Positions 1 to 11,442 of a DNA stretch of 64,000 nt are shown here, piece by piece; the stretch's first letter is position 1, and each line of letters starts with the position of its first letter. Source of the DNA: Rhynchonema sp. JSB1_4. Lineage: Eukaryota > Nematoda > Chromadorea > Monhysterida > Xyalidae. The stretch lies in assembly GCA_030248065.1 (NCBI GenBank), contig JASAMV010004383.1, forward strand, positions 56,357 through 120,356, written 5' to 3'. The notes below the pieces were generated by a model. It saw nothing but the letters and a program-made list of their open reading frames with translations, had not been told where the DNA came from and searched no databases. The position numbers and the translations under genes are program-made.

Positions 1-43
1 AGTTTTATATTTATCCAGATTAAATAAAAAAACCAACACAAAA

Positions 44-1969
44 ATGAAACGAACCATATTCCTGCAATCGCTACTGGTGCCGTTGTGCTTTACATTGGAG
101 GTTGTCGACAACGGCGGCCAGACATCAAATCAAAACACGATACCGAGGTTGAGGACTTGGTGCGCTCTTACGGGTAAGTCGGTTTGTGTCATGTTGCCAT
201 TGGTTAATTTCAAAACTATGAATGTGCGCCCCGAAGCGAGCTCCCGGGGACCCTATTTCGTGGCCCTATCCGAGGGCCCTGTATGGAAAACCCCAGTCCA
301 TGCCCTGATGGTCTGTAATTATCGCGTCGAACAGGCTTATATCAAACACATTCGCACAATTTGACCCATTTGATGTTTCACAGGTACATGCAACAGCACT
401 GGTTTAGTACGTCGTACATTCAGCATAACATGTTGCGCAGAGGGATACCCCGAGCCCGTTGAGTCCGTTGCGGATTTAGTGCAGAATTTCACTTCCGAAA
501 TGGTGAGAATGAGCATTATATTGACTGCTTTTGTGCCAACTGTAATCTGATATTGATCTTCACAATATTTGAAAACTAAAACTTGAAAAGCAATCCAGGT
601 CGGTCCGGCCACTGCCTTCAATGACACGTGCTTCCGCTATCACGGCAATTATACGTATTTATCGAACGTCAGCGCTAGTTTTTCGATGGGTGAGCAAAAT
701 TTTCAAGTTCTACAGTACTTCATGCAATGAGACGGGCTGAAAGATACTTGTCGTATGAGGCGGTTTTGAACCTTGCCTCCCGTTACCACCTGAACGAATA
801 CTCCACTGTGCTACTGAGTTGTTTTTATTAATCACCGATATTACAATCAAGAACTTTGCTAGAAATCGCATTGTCCATTTGCAGGCATCCGCTGCAAGTG
901 CCCCGACGTCCAGATGGACCGCAACTGTCGCAGTCTACAACCGTGCACAAATGGCGGGTACCGAGCGTTTAGCGCCAGACTCAGATGTGTTTGTCCGGGC
1001 GCGTATTTCGGCGACCTCTGTGAACATTATTGTGACCGCGGACAGCGCGTCAAGGATCCGATATCTGGCATTGACACTTGTCTGTGAGTTTTGGCTTTCT
1101 CAGGTGCTTGTTTTTTGTCAAGCTGTTTTGGAACACATTGCCCCAACCGTTTCTATACAAACGATTTTATTCACGATGCGAAACATTTCCTTTTCTGCTA
1201 CTCCCATTCTTGTTTATAGTTGTTGCAATGGTGATAATCAGTTTGATAAAGCCGATGTTGAACCATAAAACAAAAAAATAAATAAAACAAATAACAAACA
1301 AATGAAAAATAAAATCTCATAATTTTTCAGTTGCAACGCCAACTACGAAGGTCATTCATGCGACTCGATCATATGTCGAAATGGCGGTACTCCTTCCACC
1401 GACAATAGGGGCTGCTATTGTCAACCGCCGTATTTGGGCAAGCATTGCGCCAATCGACTAACGGAGACTTACACTCATTCACCTGATAGTAATTTGGCTG
1501 GATCGCTGAGGAAGGATTTCACTGGTTCGGTTTCTTGGACGGTGCCTTCGGGCCCTTTTGTGGTCGGTTTAAGTGCGATGACCTAGTGCACCGACGTTGT
1601 TTTGAGTAAGCGGGCTGATCGCGCAGGGGAGCGCGCACCATAATACTTTGTGGGATTGACTGTCTTGATCCCCGCATACGCAGCGACCACGCGATGCTTA
1701 TGTTTTGACCAGTCGGGTTGTAGTACCTCACACGCGACTCTTTGTGCTTTATTACTACCCCATTCAGCCGACCAATATTTCTGCTCAGATATTCAACTGA
1801 TGTTTCAGGCACGATAATCAGTCTACTTCTCGTGGTGACCCTACTTTGTGCCATGTATTGTATGTTACGACGTCGGTTACATCACTCAACACAAAGGAGT
1901 CAAGCGTTCTTTGCTGAATTGTATGCCGCCAGAAGGGAAATGATCGCCAGGGAATTAGGTGAGAAATAA
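44..1969 (+). CDS. EGF-like type I membrane protein, six exons
   Basis: Exons by phase matching: 44-173, 384-502, 599-689, 885-1083, 1331-1566, 1809-1969, giving about 311 residues. The start is an ATG followed by a hydrophobic signal-like stretch (IFLQSLLVPLCFTL). Exons 2-3 give a Cys-containing ectodomain with N-glycosylation sequons (NST, NFT, NDT, NYT). Exon 4 holds an EGF-like module (CTNGGY ... CVCPGAYFGDLC) and exon 5 a second (CRNGGTPSTDNRGCYC ... GKHC). The last exon begins with one transmembrane helix (IISLLLVVTLLCAMYCML), a basic RRR stop-transfer and a short cytosolic tail. All splice phases agree. The exon 5 donor (GTTTAAGT at 1567) is the weakest call; without it the frame stops at about 1586. 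The introns before exons 2 and 6 both end in the TGATGTTTCA motif. A surface adhesion or signalling role is inferred; no specific family was recognised. Confidence 0.7.
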
Positions 1970-2176
1970 AAGACTTGAAGAAATTTGTGTTAAGTGTAGC
2001 TATTCAAATGGCTTTTTCCCATCGCAACTACCTCTATATTGAGTATCTATCCAAAAGTTCGGTATGGGAGATGGCTTGTCATCATGCCCATCATTGATTG
2101 TCAGACCAAACTGTCTCAAAGTAGTACTACCTCTTGAGGCAGACGGTTTTGAAATCAATGCGGCTGAAATTGCTCT

Positions 2177-2632
2177 ATGGATTGCTTATCCAAGAATACG
2201 GGACCACAAGTCACGACAGTTAAGCGAAACGAGTGCAAATGGCAAAGACTGCACCCTGCATTATTTGCAGCGATTGTATCGACGGTATCGCCGAATGTGC
2301 AGCCCTATCACCCCAATTCCGACCTACCCCCCAGTTACTCGTTCATTACCGGGCAGGCAATGTCCCCGGGCAATACAACTGCGTCAACACCCATGACCGT
2401 GCAGACCCCTCTGGGCCAAGGGGACGCCGACCTGCCACCATTGCCTACATATGAGGATGCCATTAAATTGGGCCCGCCCGGCAACAATGCAGCCACGACG
2501 CCGGAACGGGCTGAGACTAGGACTTTGAATGATAATAATGCTGATAACGACCGGACTGAGACTACGACCATCGTGCTGGATGGGAACGAAACGTCTGTCC
2601 CTGCAAGTAGTGAAACATCACAAGGCACTTGA
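2177..2632 (+). CDS. Putative PPxY-containing cytosolic tail or protein
   Basis: This is a 151-codon open frame, not recognised as a known family. It is rich in Pro, Thr and Asn and carries a clear PPxY motif (DLPPSYSF) and a second related site (LPPLPTYEDAI). Such motifs bind WW domains, for example of Nedd4-family ubiquitin ligases, and are common in cytosolic tails of small membrane proteins. The C-terminal third is acidic and Thr-rich. The ATG at 2177 may not be the real start: an acceptor-like TTATTTGCAG sits at about 2262-2271, so the frame may be the last exon of a gene whose earlier exons lie in 1970-2260. It could also be an alternative 3' end of the upstream EGF gene. TGAAACATCA, the reverse of the recurrent motif, lies in the coding sequence near 2611. 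Confidence 0.5.
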   Translation: MDCLSKNTGPQVTTVKRNECKWQRLHPALFAAIVSTVSPNVQPYHPNSDLPPSYSFITGQAMSPGNTTASTPMTVQTPLGQGDADLPPLPTYEDAIKLGPPGNNAATTPERAETRTLNDNNADNDRTETTTIVLDGNETSVPASSETSQGT

Positions 2633-3428
2633 ATGACAGTAATACGGGTGATACTATTTGAAACGATGTTGTGTTTTGGGGAGTTATTTCTGTTCATAGT
2701 TTTGATACAGTTCGACAATTTATAGTCAAAATTCGTCGCTTGCTGTGCATGATTCTTTGATGATCCGGTGTTAAAATATATTGAATAAAACGCGAATACC
2801 GACTTCAACATGAAAGCACGAGTTGAGGGAGAAGAAGAAAAGTTGCGAGGGAAGAAGAAATCTGTGTGGTGTGAAACAATCAAAGCTGCAAAGGGAATGG
2901 CTGCAAAGAAATTTGTCACACGACCACTCAGTAAATTGAGCGAATCAGTTACAGTCCCAATGATCCTCAATGCTTCTCAGTTCGTCCTTGTCATGTGATG
3001 TTTCAATCGATTTTGTCCTCTCCATCGATGTTGTGATCGGTGATCGGTCGCTGGACAAACTGTCCATGTCGGCACGGTCATGGTGGTGGTCGTCTGAATT
3101 TACATACATATGTATATTAATTTGCAATGTGCACTTTCGTTCTGGACTTGAAAAAAATATATATAGATAAAATAGCAAGATCAGGTATAGCATATAAAGT
3201 AAAACTACGCCAACACGAGCCCGATTTCGGAGCTGGCAAAATGGTGAAACATTCATGACGTGGCTGCTGATTTGGGAAACGTTACACCTTGTGGCATACA
3301 ACATGGAGCATGATGATTTTCTCTTTCTTTGCGTTTTGCAAGTTCACCACCTCCGAAATCGGGCTCGTGTTGGCGTAGTTTGCCTATATATAAATGAAAG
3401 CAGCAAACAAATCTCCTCCATTGTTCCA
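2633..3428. other. Intergenic, contains one inverted-repeat element
   Basis: No supported gene lies here. A 62-codon frame at 2810 begins with ATG and is Lys/Glu-rich but shows no domain. TGATGTTTCA occurs at 2996. The right half holds a small TA-flanked inverted-repeat element annotated separately. Confidence 0.5.
3197..3386. repeat. Small TA-flanked inverted-repeat element, copy 1
   Basis: The left arm, which contains CAACACGAGCCCGATTTCG, is repeated in inverted orientation at the right end (CGAAATCGGGCTCGTGTTGG ... GTTTGCCTA). A second copy with the same arms and reversed interior is at 40782-40966. Flanking TA dinucleotides suggest a TA target site, as in Tc1/mariner-type non-autonomous elements. 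No coding capacity. Confidence 0.7.
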
Positions 3429-3770
3429 TTAAATACATAGATTTTTGCTTGACCAGCAAAACTTTTGCAAGGTTTGACAACCGAATACTGTGAAACAAGA
3501 AACCGATTGTGACTCACAGCATTGTTTGTGCACGCACGGTTCGACCTTGTTGATGCAACATCTGCAGTACTTCTGACGATAGGAAAACAGTCCGATGCTA
3601 ACTGGGATCATGATAACCACAATTCTGAAGAACTTAGATTAATTACCAGTTTTCATTAACAAAAAGACCGACATAACTTACACCAACAGAACCACCAACG
3701 CCCATTTGGGTTCGCAGCAGTTGAACTCGCAGCATCGGTATGAGCAACTGAAATGTTGTTTGAAGGTCAT
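3429..3770 (-). CDS. Small Cys-rich single-pass membrane protein, two exons
   Basis: Exon 1 is 3682-3770 on the minus strand and exon 2 is 3429-3624, with a 57-base GT-AG intron (donor GTAAGTT, acceptor TTCTTCAG). The phases match (GT|A). The product is about 94 residues: a Cys-rich N-terminus (CSYRCCEFNCCEPKW), then one strongly hydrophobic helix that spans the exon junction (ALVVLLVIVVIMIPVSIGLF), then a Cys-rich basic tail (KYCRCC, KQCCES, CFTVFGC). The transmembrane helix becomes continuous only after splicing, which is the best evidence that the gene is real. No family was recognised. An internal 30-base segment with GTGAGT ... TTTCACAG borders (about 3488-3517) could be an optional intron; the frame stays open either way. 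Confidence 0.6.
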
Positions 3771-5469
3771 TTCGCGCAGTTAGGTCATATCAAAGCTGCA
3801 AATCAAACAACGGCCAAAAGCTGGGACAAACGGAAGTGAAGGGAAAAAGGGAGTTGCACTGATAAAGAACTTTCATTTTTTTTCCAACTTTGCTTCATCT
3901 CACAAAATCGCTGAGTTGGGCTAATAGTGCTGTCGTCTAATCAGATTGTTGAATCCTGTTGTCAAGCTCAGCAGCCCCAAATGAGCGTGAGAAATAATGT
4001 ACAGTACCAGCTGCAATTTTGGCTGATGAGGCCCGCGCCGCAGGCCCAGCAAGAGCCCGCAAAAAAAAAAGGCACCGCACCAGCCAAAGGCAGCAACACC
4101 CACCCCCCCGAGATCACACCCCAATACACGAAACAAACACAAAAAACCAAAAACTAAAAAAAAAAAACTCTCCCAATATAAAAATCAAACAACAAAAAAA
4201 CAACAAAAAAAACACAACCACAAAAAACCCCCCCCCAACCCCCAACCCCACCACCCCACCCCCCCCCCCCCCCCCCCTGTACATTCAGTTGACGACAAGA
4301 TTTGACCATCAGTACTATAAGCCTTAAACAACTGTTAGCCTATCGATTGCTGTGATCCCTCCTTTGTAGCAATATATTTGCTGACGAGCTAAGAATGAAG
4401 AAACGAAACTTGCAACAGGACTCACAGATGGTAAGCGAATTTGTCAGTTGAACTTTCAGTCAAGTTTGCCAGTCTGCTGACCGACAGATCGGTGTATTTG
4501 GATAGGAATTCGGTGGTGAGTTGAATCTCGCAGACGTGGCTGACGCCCTAAACATACAGTATTTTAGATGTGAATTTCATTATCAGCTCAGGTTTCAACG
4601 TTTTTCGACTTTCTTCAAATCCCGTGTGCAAGAACACATGGAAAAACACATCCGTCTCCAGACCAACCATAATGCAATCAGGGTTGGGCAAAAAAACGAC
4701 GGCGTTTTTTTCTTAAAAAAACGACGTTTTTAAAAAAACGCCTGGGTCGTTTTTCGTTTTTTCTAAATCCTGAATTTCCTTGATTTTCCCTGATTTTTCA
4801 GGGAAAGTACCCTGATCATCAAGGAAAAACATTTTTTTGTCCCATTTTTTTCAAAAAATTTTCGACCAATTTTTACTTTGTCGAGATACGTCGATATACG
4901 GAGTTTGACTTTCAATGATGACCCCGGCCAAAGTTGGTCCCATGATGCGGGTCTGATATGGGATCTTAACAACTCGAGAGAAAAGGGTTGAAACCCGTTT
5001 ATTTTGCCTCAGAACACATAGAATTACTTCATTTAACCACGTTTTCTTCCCAACATGAGCTTTTCCAATTTTTTTGGAGGCATATTTTGGTCATCTGGGC
5101 GTTTTAAAAAAACGTTTTTGTAAAAAAACGTTTTTTAAAAAAAAACAATTTTTTGGAAAAAAACGTTTTTTGCCCAACCCTGAATGCAATGCCCGAGGGC
5201 GTGTCGTAGACTAACCACCAATGCATTAGCTCGCGAAACGTCACTGGTCACAAAATAGCGCGTTTTGCCATTGGTCACCTCGACGCAGTCCGCGAATCTT
5301 TCGAATGTGGCGTTGAACTATAGCAAAAATGACATGCATTATGCGAGCAATGGTTGAGATCAATTCGACACCAGCAGTGCGAAGTGTGGGCTGATTCTAA
5401 TGTGGGAGACGCAAGTCATCCCATTATATATGCCTGCAACGCAGGCGCGACGTAACCAAAATTCAGACC
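3771..5469. other. Intergenic with A/C-only low-complexity tract and a hAT-type MITE
   Basis: No gene is supported. From about 4060 to 4278 the plus strand is almost devoid of G and T and ends in a run of C. That is low complexity and possibly an assembly artefact. A hAT-type MITE occupies 4679-5182. The rest shows no coding signal that I trust. Confidence 0.5.
4679..5182. mobile_element. hAT-type MITE, copy 1, with 8-bp target-site duplication
   Basis: The element begins CAGGGTTGGGCAAAAAA and ends with its inverse, TTTTTTGCCCAACCCTG. It is flanked on both sides by the identical octamer AATGCAAT (4671-4678 and 5183-5190). An 8-bp duplication together with CAGGG termini is the signature of hAT-superfamily elements. 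The interior is AT-rich and has no transposase. A second copy in the opposite orientation lies at 11004-11442, with its own duplication. Confidence 0.9.
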
Positions 5470-5790
5470 CTAAACCCCGCCGACTGCACGTAAGCCAAGA
5501 CACAAGTAGCATTTCCGACCCAGCCAGATCTCTGGCCGTTTCCTGTCTTGCTCGGGAAACAGCACCTGAAGAAACTCAGCAGCGGCTGTTGAGATTTCGA
5601 CGTTGTCAATTTCATACTTGCCGTCAAACGGCACTGAAATTTTTAAAAAAATGCACGTTTGGAGCAATAAATAAACAAACGATTGGCACAATTAGAGTTT
5701 ACCAATTTCGTACGATTGCAACCGGTGAAGTACGCCGTCAGCCTTTGCGATTATCAAAAAGATCAGCGTTGAAACGTGGTGGCCTTGCAT
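5470..5790 (-). CDS. Small putative secreted protein, two exons
   Basis: Exon 1 is 5703-5790 and exon 2 is 5470-5633, minus strand, with a 69-base intron (donor GTAAAC, acceptor AATTTCAG) and matching phase 1. Exon 1 encodes a hydrophobic N-terminus after an ATG (MQGHHVSTLIFLIIAKADG), consistent with a signal peptide. Exon 2 continues VPFDGKYEIDNVEISTAAAE and ends in a stop after about 83 residues. No family was recognised. The two parts become one reading frame only after splicing. It is divergently arranged with QSOX, whose ATG is about 460 bases away. The last 20 residues (LGLRAVGGV) could be read-through if a further donor exists. Confidence 0.5.
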
Positions 5791-6252
5791 GGCTGCGAAG
5801 GTAGTGATTTTGGACATATGTAGAAGTCGGTCTCAAAACACTAGACTTGGTCATGGCCAATTTGTGCGCGTTTGTCCGCGGCACTTGTCAGGAAACTCTG
5901 AACCGCAGTCAGCCCGAACGACATGTTTGGCTGCTTGACTATAATTGTCTGCAAAATCAATTTGAAGACACAAAAGGCGTTAAATTTTTAACAATAAACA
6001 ACATCATGGTTTTGTGGTCGCTATACGGTCATGTGTTACGCACACTGCTGAACGACTAAGTTCTAGATTCAGACAAACCCCAAAACACGGTTGAAGTTGG
6101 TTGGAAATATAGATTTCGGTCGTAAAACGCGTGTCCCATCGCAAACTGAACATGTGCTGCATGGTGTATTTTGCAATTACTGATGTTGTATTTTAAATCA
6201 AACGCAGGTTTTCACAGAACAACACTAAAAAACGAAAAATCTCAAAATCATC
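5791..6252. other. Divergent intergenic region upstream of QSOX
   Basis: The 462 bases between two divergent starts presumably hold both promoters. I see no TATA box or other element that I can name. A TGTATTTTAAATC stretch about 65 bases before the QSOX ATG is AT-rich. Confidence 0.35.
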
Positions 6253-9200
6253 ATGCTAGTTGATTGCCTGTCAGTGTTCATGGTGATAGCATTTCATCCA
6301 CTGAGCGGCATGACAAAGAAACAAGAAGTCAAATCACTTTATGATGATGTATCGAACAGCATAACCGAATTGAATGCATCTAATTACGATGCAACCGTCT
6401 ACAACTCCATGAGAGCACAAGCCCATTTGGTGCAATTCTATTCCAACACTTGTGGACATTGTCGGGCACTGGCACCAACTTACAAGGTGACCATCAGGGG
6501 ATTAAAAATAATTGTCAGCGGGACGGGGACCTCTAAGTACTAAAGAAGTCGGACTGGGCTGAGGGAATTGGTTAAAAGATGCAATATATCCAAAGTTGAC
6601 CGTTTCAACAAATCGTAGAAGACTACACTCTAGAAACAAAACTCTCGACTAACAAAAAGAAACCAACAAAATAATAAAAAGTTTTTTTTCCATTTCAATA
6701 AATTGAAAACACTGGTTTTGCAGGAATTTGCCTCTTCCGTTCGTGCATGGAAACCATTCGTATCGCTCATCGTTGTCAACTGCAACGTTGGCTGGACGCT
6801 GTGCCAACAGAATCAAGTCGAATACACACCCACCTTTCGGGTTCGGTTCTTTATTTTGTTGCTTTCAGCGTAGAATATTAAAATAGGGCGAGAAAGTGAG
6901 AAAAAGCTGGGTCTTGCCCGATGGGTCATCAGTTTAATGCGATGTTAAATTGTCGACCCAATCACACCCCAAATGGCATCACTCGGTTTCAGTACGTGCC
7001 CGCAGGTGCTAAAGACTTGGCGGACACCAAGCTCATAGAAGTCAGCAAACGCACCGTGGAAGCGATGCGCTCAAAGCTGGTTGACCTTGTCTTGGATGAT
7101 CCACAGATTACCGGCAATGTCGACGCTTTCAGGATTGTGAACAGGTGAGTCCTCAAAAAGCAATTATTTTCATCACACATCGTTCACGAGCTATGTAGCA
7201 CCAAGTTTCTGTTCCTGCACTTTATGCACTTTATGGCTTGTTACAGCACGGAACAACTTGATGACATTTGGTCTACTATTCCCAACGGTGTCCTGTACCT
7301 CACCATCGTGTTCACAGAATCAGAGCCACAGTTCTTGAACCAAGAAGGCCAGGTGAGGGCTCAAAAGATTCTGGCTTCCTTTCAGCTGTTGTTTCCGTTT
7401 CTAAAATTTCGTATTTTCGCAAATTTTTTCAGTTGATTTTGGACTTGCTCGCATTGCACTCCAATCTCGCAGTCAGATCGGCCCTGGTTGGATCAACGGT
7501 GGCGCGAACACTGGGTGCGCAGTCCAGATCACAAGTTGTGTTGTTGGAGCGTGGACATGGCGCAGCGTTGTATGGGCCTGTCGGGTTAGTCACATTACAG
7601 TGTGGCTCAAAAGTTGTTGTACCATAAATCGTGGTTGCAGCTTAACCAGAAACTCGCCGGCTGAAATTCTACAAAAGGTGATTAATTCTCCGCTGACAAG
7701 CACAACGAAAGCAACCACTCAGCCAATTACGACACCCAAAATGAGTCTGGAACAGTGGGTTGAAGCAGGCTGATGTTTCATGCGATTTAGCAAGGAAAGG
7801 ACATTCTAGCTCACCCTGTATATTCCAATATTCAGACGAAGAGCGCTGTACTTTGCATCCGAGACCGACATGTTGCTCTCGATTCGCAAGGCGCTCTACA
7901 ACGAGGTGATTGCCTTCCATCAAGTCATTGAGGGTGACGACCATGTAGCGCTCACACAGTTTGTGCGCACGTTGAAAGAGGTCGGTTGAAGTTTTTTAGT
8001 TGAATTTGAAATCAGGACCACCTCCTTATCGGCAGCTACCAGCTACTGTATGCGGACAACATTTCGTTGTGTGGTAAATCTCGGCATACTTATACATAGG
8101 AAGTTAGTCATGTCATGGCATCACACAATGCATCACTCGTACACGATAACACTACACACGGCACTCATCAATGTATGGCGCCATTAAAGAATTTCGTTGT
8201 TTACAGTACTTCCCGGGCGACCTGGCCGTTAACGACATGCTCAAACGATACAACAAACCCCAGATGCAGGTAAAGATTGACATCTGTGTCACAAGAACCG
8301 AGACACGGAAAGCAAATGATTTGGCAGAAACATTGGTTGCAGTGGCTGGCGTTATCAGAACTGGCCCGTGCGATGTTTGCCGAGCTGCACGTCTATCTGA
8401 CACAAACGCCCTCGATTACGGCTGATCAGTGGAAAATCGCATTTGAACAGTTGGAGGTGAACAACGTGAAGATGAGGGATTGTCTTTGCGACAGGCGGTG
8501 CACCAGGTCATCGTCAGTGCACGATCATGTCGACTTGAAGAATAAATGAGCGACAAAGGGTGTGTCTGATCAAACATGCCTTGCTCGCTGGCGATGATCT
8601 GGTGCACCGCTTGAGCCTCTGATAATTGATAAAAACATTGAACCAAATGCATACTTATTCGGTTAATTACGGTTCTCAACTGCAATTTTTGTTGATTTGC
8701 AGAAAAACCATTCGTACCCATTCCCGGGCCAACAACCAACGAGCACCAAGAAGGTGCACTACCAACATTGTCAAGGCAGCACACCACAGCTGAGGGGGTA
8801 CACGTGTGGACTGTGGACAACATTTCATGCCATGGTCATTCACGCGTTCTTGCTCAGTTGGTGATTGGGCGGATATTTTGCGGTTGTGTGAGACGTGTGG
8901 TACATATCTGATGGACAACAAGCCTGTACGGTGGAGCTCGTGGTACATAATACTGTCAATGGGCGTGATAACAAAAGTGACAAATTTGTGAAAGGGCACG
9001 CCACAAATTTGTAGTAGTCGTTCGATTCAACTTGGTGCATCTCTATTCTGAGACAGCTGGGCGATGGATGACACGGGAAAGCATGTTTAGGGTGCCTTGT
9101 TCGGAAGCAGTTTCATTTTGCTCCTTAGTTTCAGACAAGCCCGACAACTACAACCATCCAACCAAGATCTTGTATGACATCCAAGGTTGGGTGAAGCATT

Positions 9201-10135
9201 TCCTCAGCTGCAAACACTGTCGCGATCACTTCATGCACATGACAACAATTCAACATCCGTTCAATGCTACGAATGTAAGTTTTTGAAAATAATCGAATTA
9301 CGAAAATATCACACAGCTTTTGACTAGTAAACGGGCTGTCGCACTAGCAGTTAAAAACCCGACAATTTCGATAACTAAGTAATATGACCGGTCCATAGAA
9401 AAATGGTTATGAAGCTTGGTGATTCGATCGCATCGGTCCTGACTTGCTCGTGACAAGGCTACTGAATCAAGCATACCGTATTGTAATGCAAGTGTACATA
9501 CAGTATGTAGGCATTTCGAGATTCACTGATGCCAGTGAACTCAAGCAGTGCGCTAGTTGCTTCCCAAGCAGCAAATACAATTTTTTACAATTTTTTACGC
9601 CGCTCGAAATTCAGTATTATTCACGAGACATCTACACAATTCAAAAATGACTCGTCCCACCCGATGTGATCTAATCAAAATTGACAACCCTTACCTAATT
9701 ACCAGATCGGTCGAGCTGAGCACGCCATTCTGTATCTGTGGCGAGCGCACAATGTCGTCAACCGACGGCTGTCCACCGACAAACTGACCGAAGACCCGCT
9801 GTTTCCCAAGTTGATGTTTCCGGCCGAATTCCTCTGCCCCGAATGCCGAACCAAAGATGGACGCTATTTCATCGAGTCAGAGGTGCGTGTTATGAAAGTG
9901 ACCGGCGCTGTTGTAACACTGAGGTACTGTAATTCTTGCGATTGTGCGCTTTCTGCTCCACACTTCTGGAAGTTATGTAGATCGTCATAGAACAAATTGC
10001 CTTTTTTATCTGCAGGTATTCAACTATCTCATCATCTACTACACACAAATTCAACCTGAATACTTCGACAAACCAGATGACATTGTGATTGACTGGACCA
10101 GCAAGAAACCAAATGTGACCATAATTGAACCATAA
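6253..10135 (+). CDS. QSOX: Quiescin sulfhydryl oxidase, 13 exons, complete
   Basis: Exons: 6253-6486, 6724-6840, 6993-7144, 7247-7352, 7433-7584, 7641-7754, 7836-7980, 8207-8269, 8343-8456, 8703-8856, 9135-9274, 9706-9882, 10016-10135. The sum is 1788 bases, 595 residues, and every phase matches. QSOX couples thiol oxidation in secretory proteins to reduction of oxygen, giving H2O2. Visible features are a signal peptide, a thioredoxin domain with CGHC at about 67-70, a helical linker (LYFASETDMLLSIRKALYNE), and an Erv/ALR FAD domain (CQGSTPQLRGYTCGLW) with the proximal CKHC at about 476-479 and distal CPEC at 541-544. WRAHNVVNRRL matches the flavin-binding W-x3-H-N-x2-N signature. There is no C-terminal transmembrane helix, so the product is probably soluble in the ER/Golgi or secreted. 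Intron 6 holds TGATGTTTCA (7771). Confidence 0.94.
8498..8609. repeat. Short inverted-repeat element in QSOX intron 9
   Basis: The left end reads GCGGTGCACCAGGTCATCG (8498 on) and the right end is its near-perfect inverse, CGATGATCTGGTGCACCGC. The element is about 112 bases and lies wholly inside intron 9. The end sequence recurs at several other places in the window (see findings). Confidence 0.6.
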
Positions 10136-11003
10136 TCATGCTTTTCCATTTACATAATTTGCTGCTTGGTCAGAATTTCAAATTTTAAGTCGCAAACCTA
10201 TTTGAGAAAGTTTCAAGAGACTCAAAAAAGATCAAAGGACAGGAACCGCACTGGACTGGAACTGGTTTTCTTTTTCAAAAATAAGAAACATCTATGAATG
10301 TAGACCAACCCACAACTGTGTTTTCAACACGCTGCAACTCAATGTACATTACCGTTTTGAGACGAAACTTTGGTGCAAGTTTAGAATAGTTTGCCAGCTG
10401 CACGATGGACACAAAAAGTAGAGGTCGGTCTTTGGTTGAGGCTTGGTCGTTATTTTACTGATACCGACGATATGCCAATTAGCCAACTACTGATCATTGA
10501 TGGGTCTTAAAATCAGACGTACGGTATTGGGAAGGTATTGCGTCAGAGCAGCATCGCCTGGAAAATGGGCATTTTTTGAATGAAAATAGTGGAAAACTTT
10601 TTCTCAAAATGAGCGGATGCGGATGTTAAGTTGTTTCGGGGTGCAATCGATTGGTGCAACTTTTAGGTGCCAAAAACGCTGAGAAGTTCTGGTTTACGGG
10701 TCCAAGATGGTTGTCGAATTGATGTTGTTGAAAAAATGTGTTGTTATTGGACTCTAGTAATTCGATTTTGCACATCACAGAGCGACACGGAACTGGAACC
10801 GCTTGTATGCATGAACGGACAGAGATTAATGCCCCCAGTGCTTAATGCGGCTCCTGTCCACGACGGTGGTACCCATACTGCAAGGGCATGGCATAGGATA
10901 GACTCAATCATTCAAGGAGGACAAAAGAATCATGACAATAACTTGGACATGGTAACCAAATTTATTGACTCGATCAAAAACAAAACGCGTGTGCACCTGG
11001 CAT

Positions 11004-11442
11004 CAGGGTTGGGCAAAAAAAGGCATTTTTTAGAAAAATTCGTTTTTAAAAAAACGTTTTAAATTACGAACGCCCAGATGCCCGAAATAGGTCCCCAAAA
11101 AGTTGGAAAACGCTCATGTCGGGAAGAAAACATAGTTAAATGAAGTAATTCTATGTGTTCTGAGGCAGCATAAACGAGTTTTAACCGTTTTCTGGCGAGT
11201 TGTTAGCATCCCACATCACACCCGCATCATTGGACCAACTTTCACCGGGGTCATCCATTGAAAGTCAAACTCCGTAAATCGATGTATCTCGACAAAGTAA
11301 AAATTGGTCGGAAAATTTTTGAAAAAAATCGGACAAAAAAACTGATTTTCCTTGAAAGTCAATGTACTTTCCCTGAAAATATCAAGGAAACTCAGGATTT
11401 AAAAGAAACGAAAAACGCCGTCGTTTTTTTTGCCCAACCCTG
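11004..11442. mobile_element. hAT-type MITE, copy 2, with 8-bp target-site duplication
   Basis: Termini CAGGGTTGGGCAAAAAA and TTTTTTGCCCAACCCTG are flanked by the exact octamer CCTGGCAT at 10996-11003 and 11443-11450. The interior is the diverged reverse complement of the copy at 4679-5182, sharing for example ATTCTATGTGTTCTGAGGCA and ACAAAGTAAAAATTGGTCG. No coding capacity. Confidence 0.9.

Noticed and set aside
2335..2970. 211-codon open frame on the minus strand
   Set aside because: It is antisense to the PPxY frame, has no domain, and its composition looks like the shadow of the plus-strand coding sequence.
10433..10450. TTTGGTTGAGGCTTGG, reminiscent of worm meiotic pairing-centre motifs
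   Set aside because: It is a single copy. Pairing centres need dense clusters and I cannot verify the exact motif from memory.
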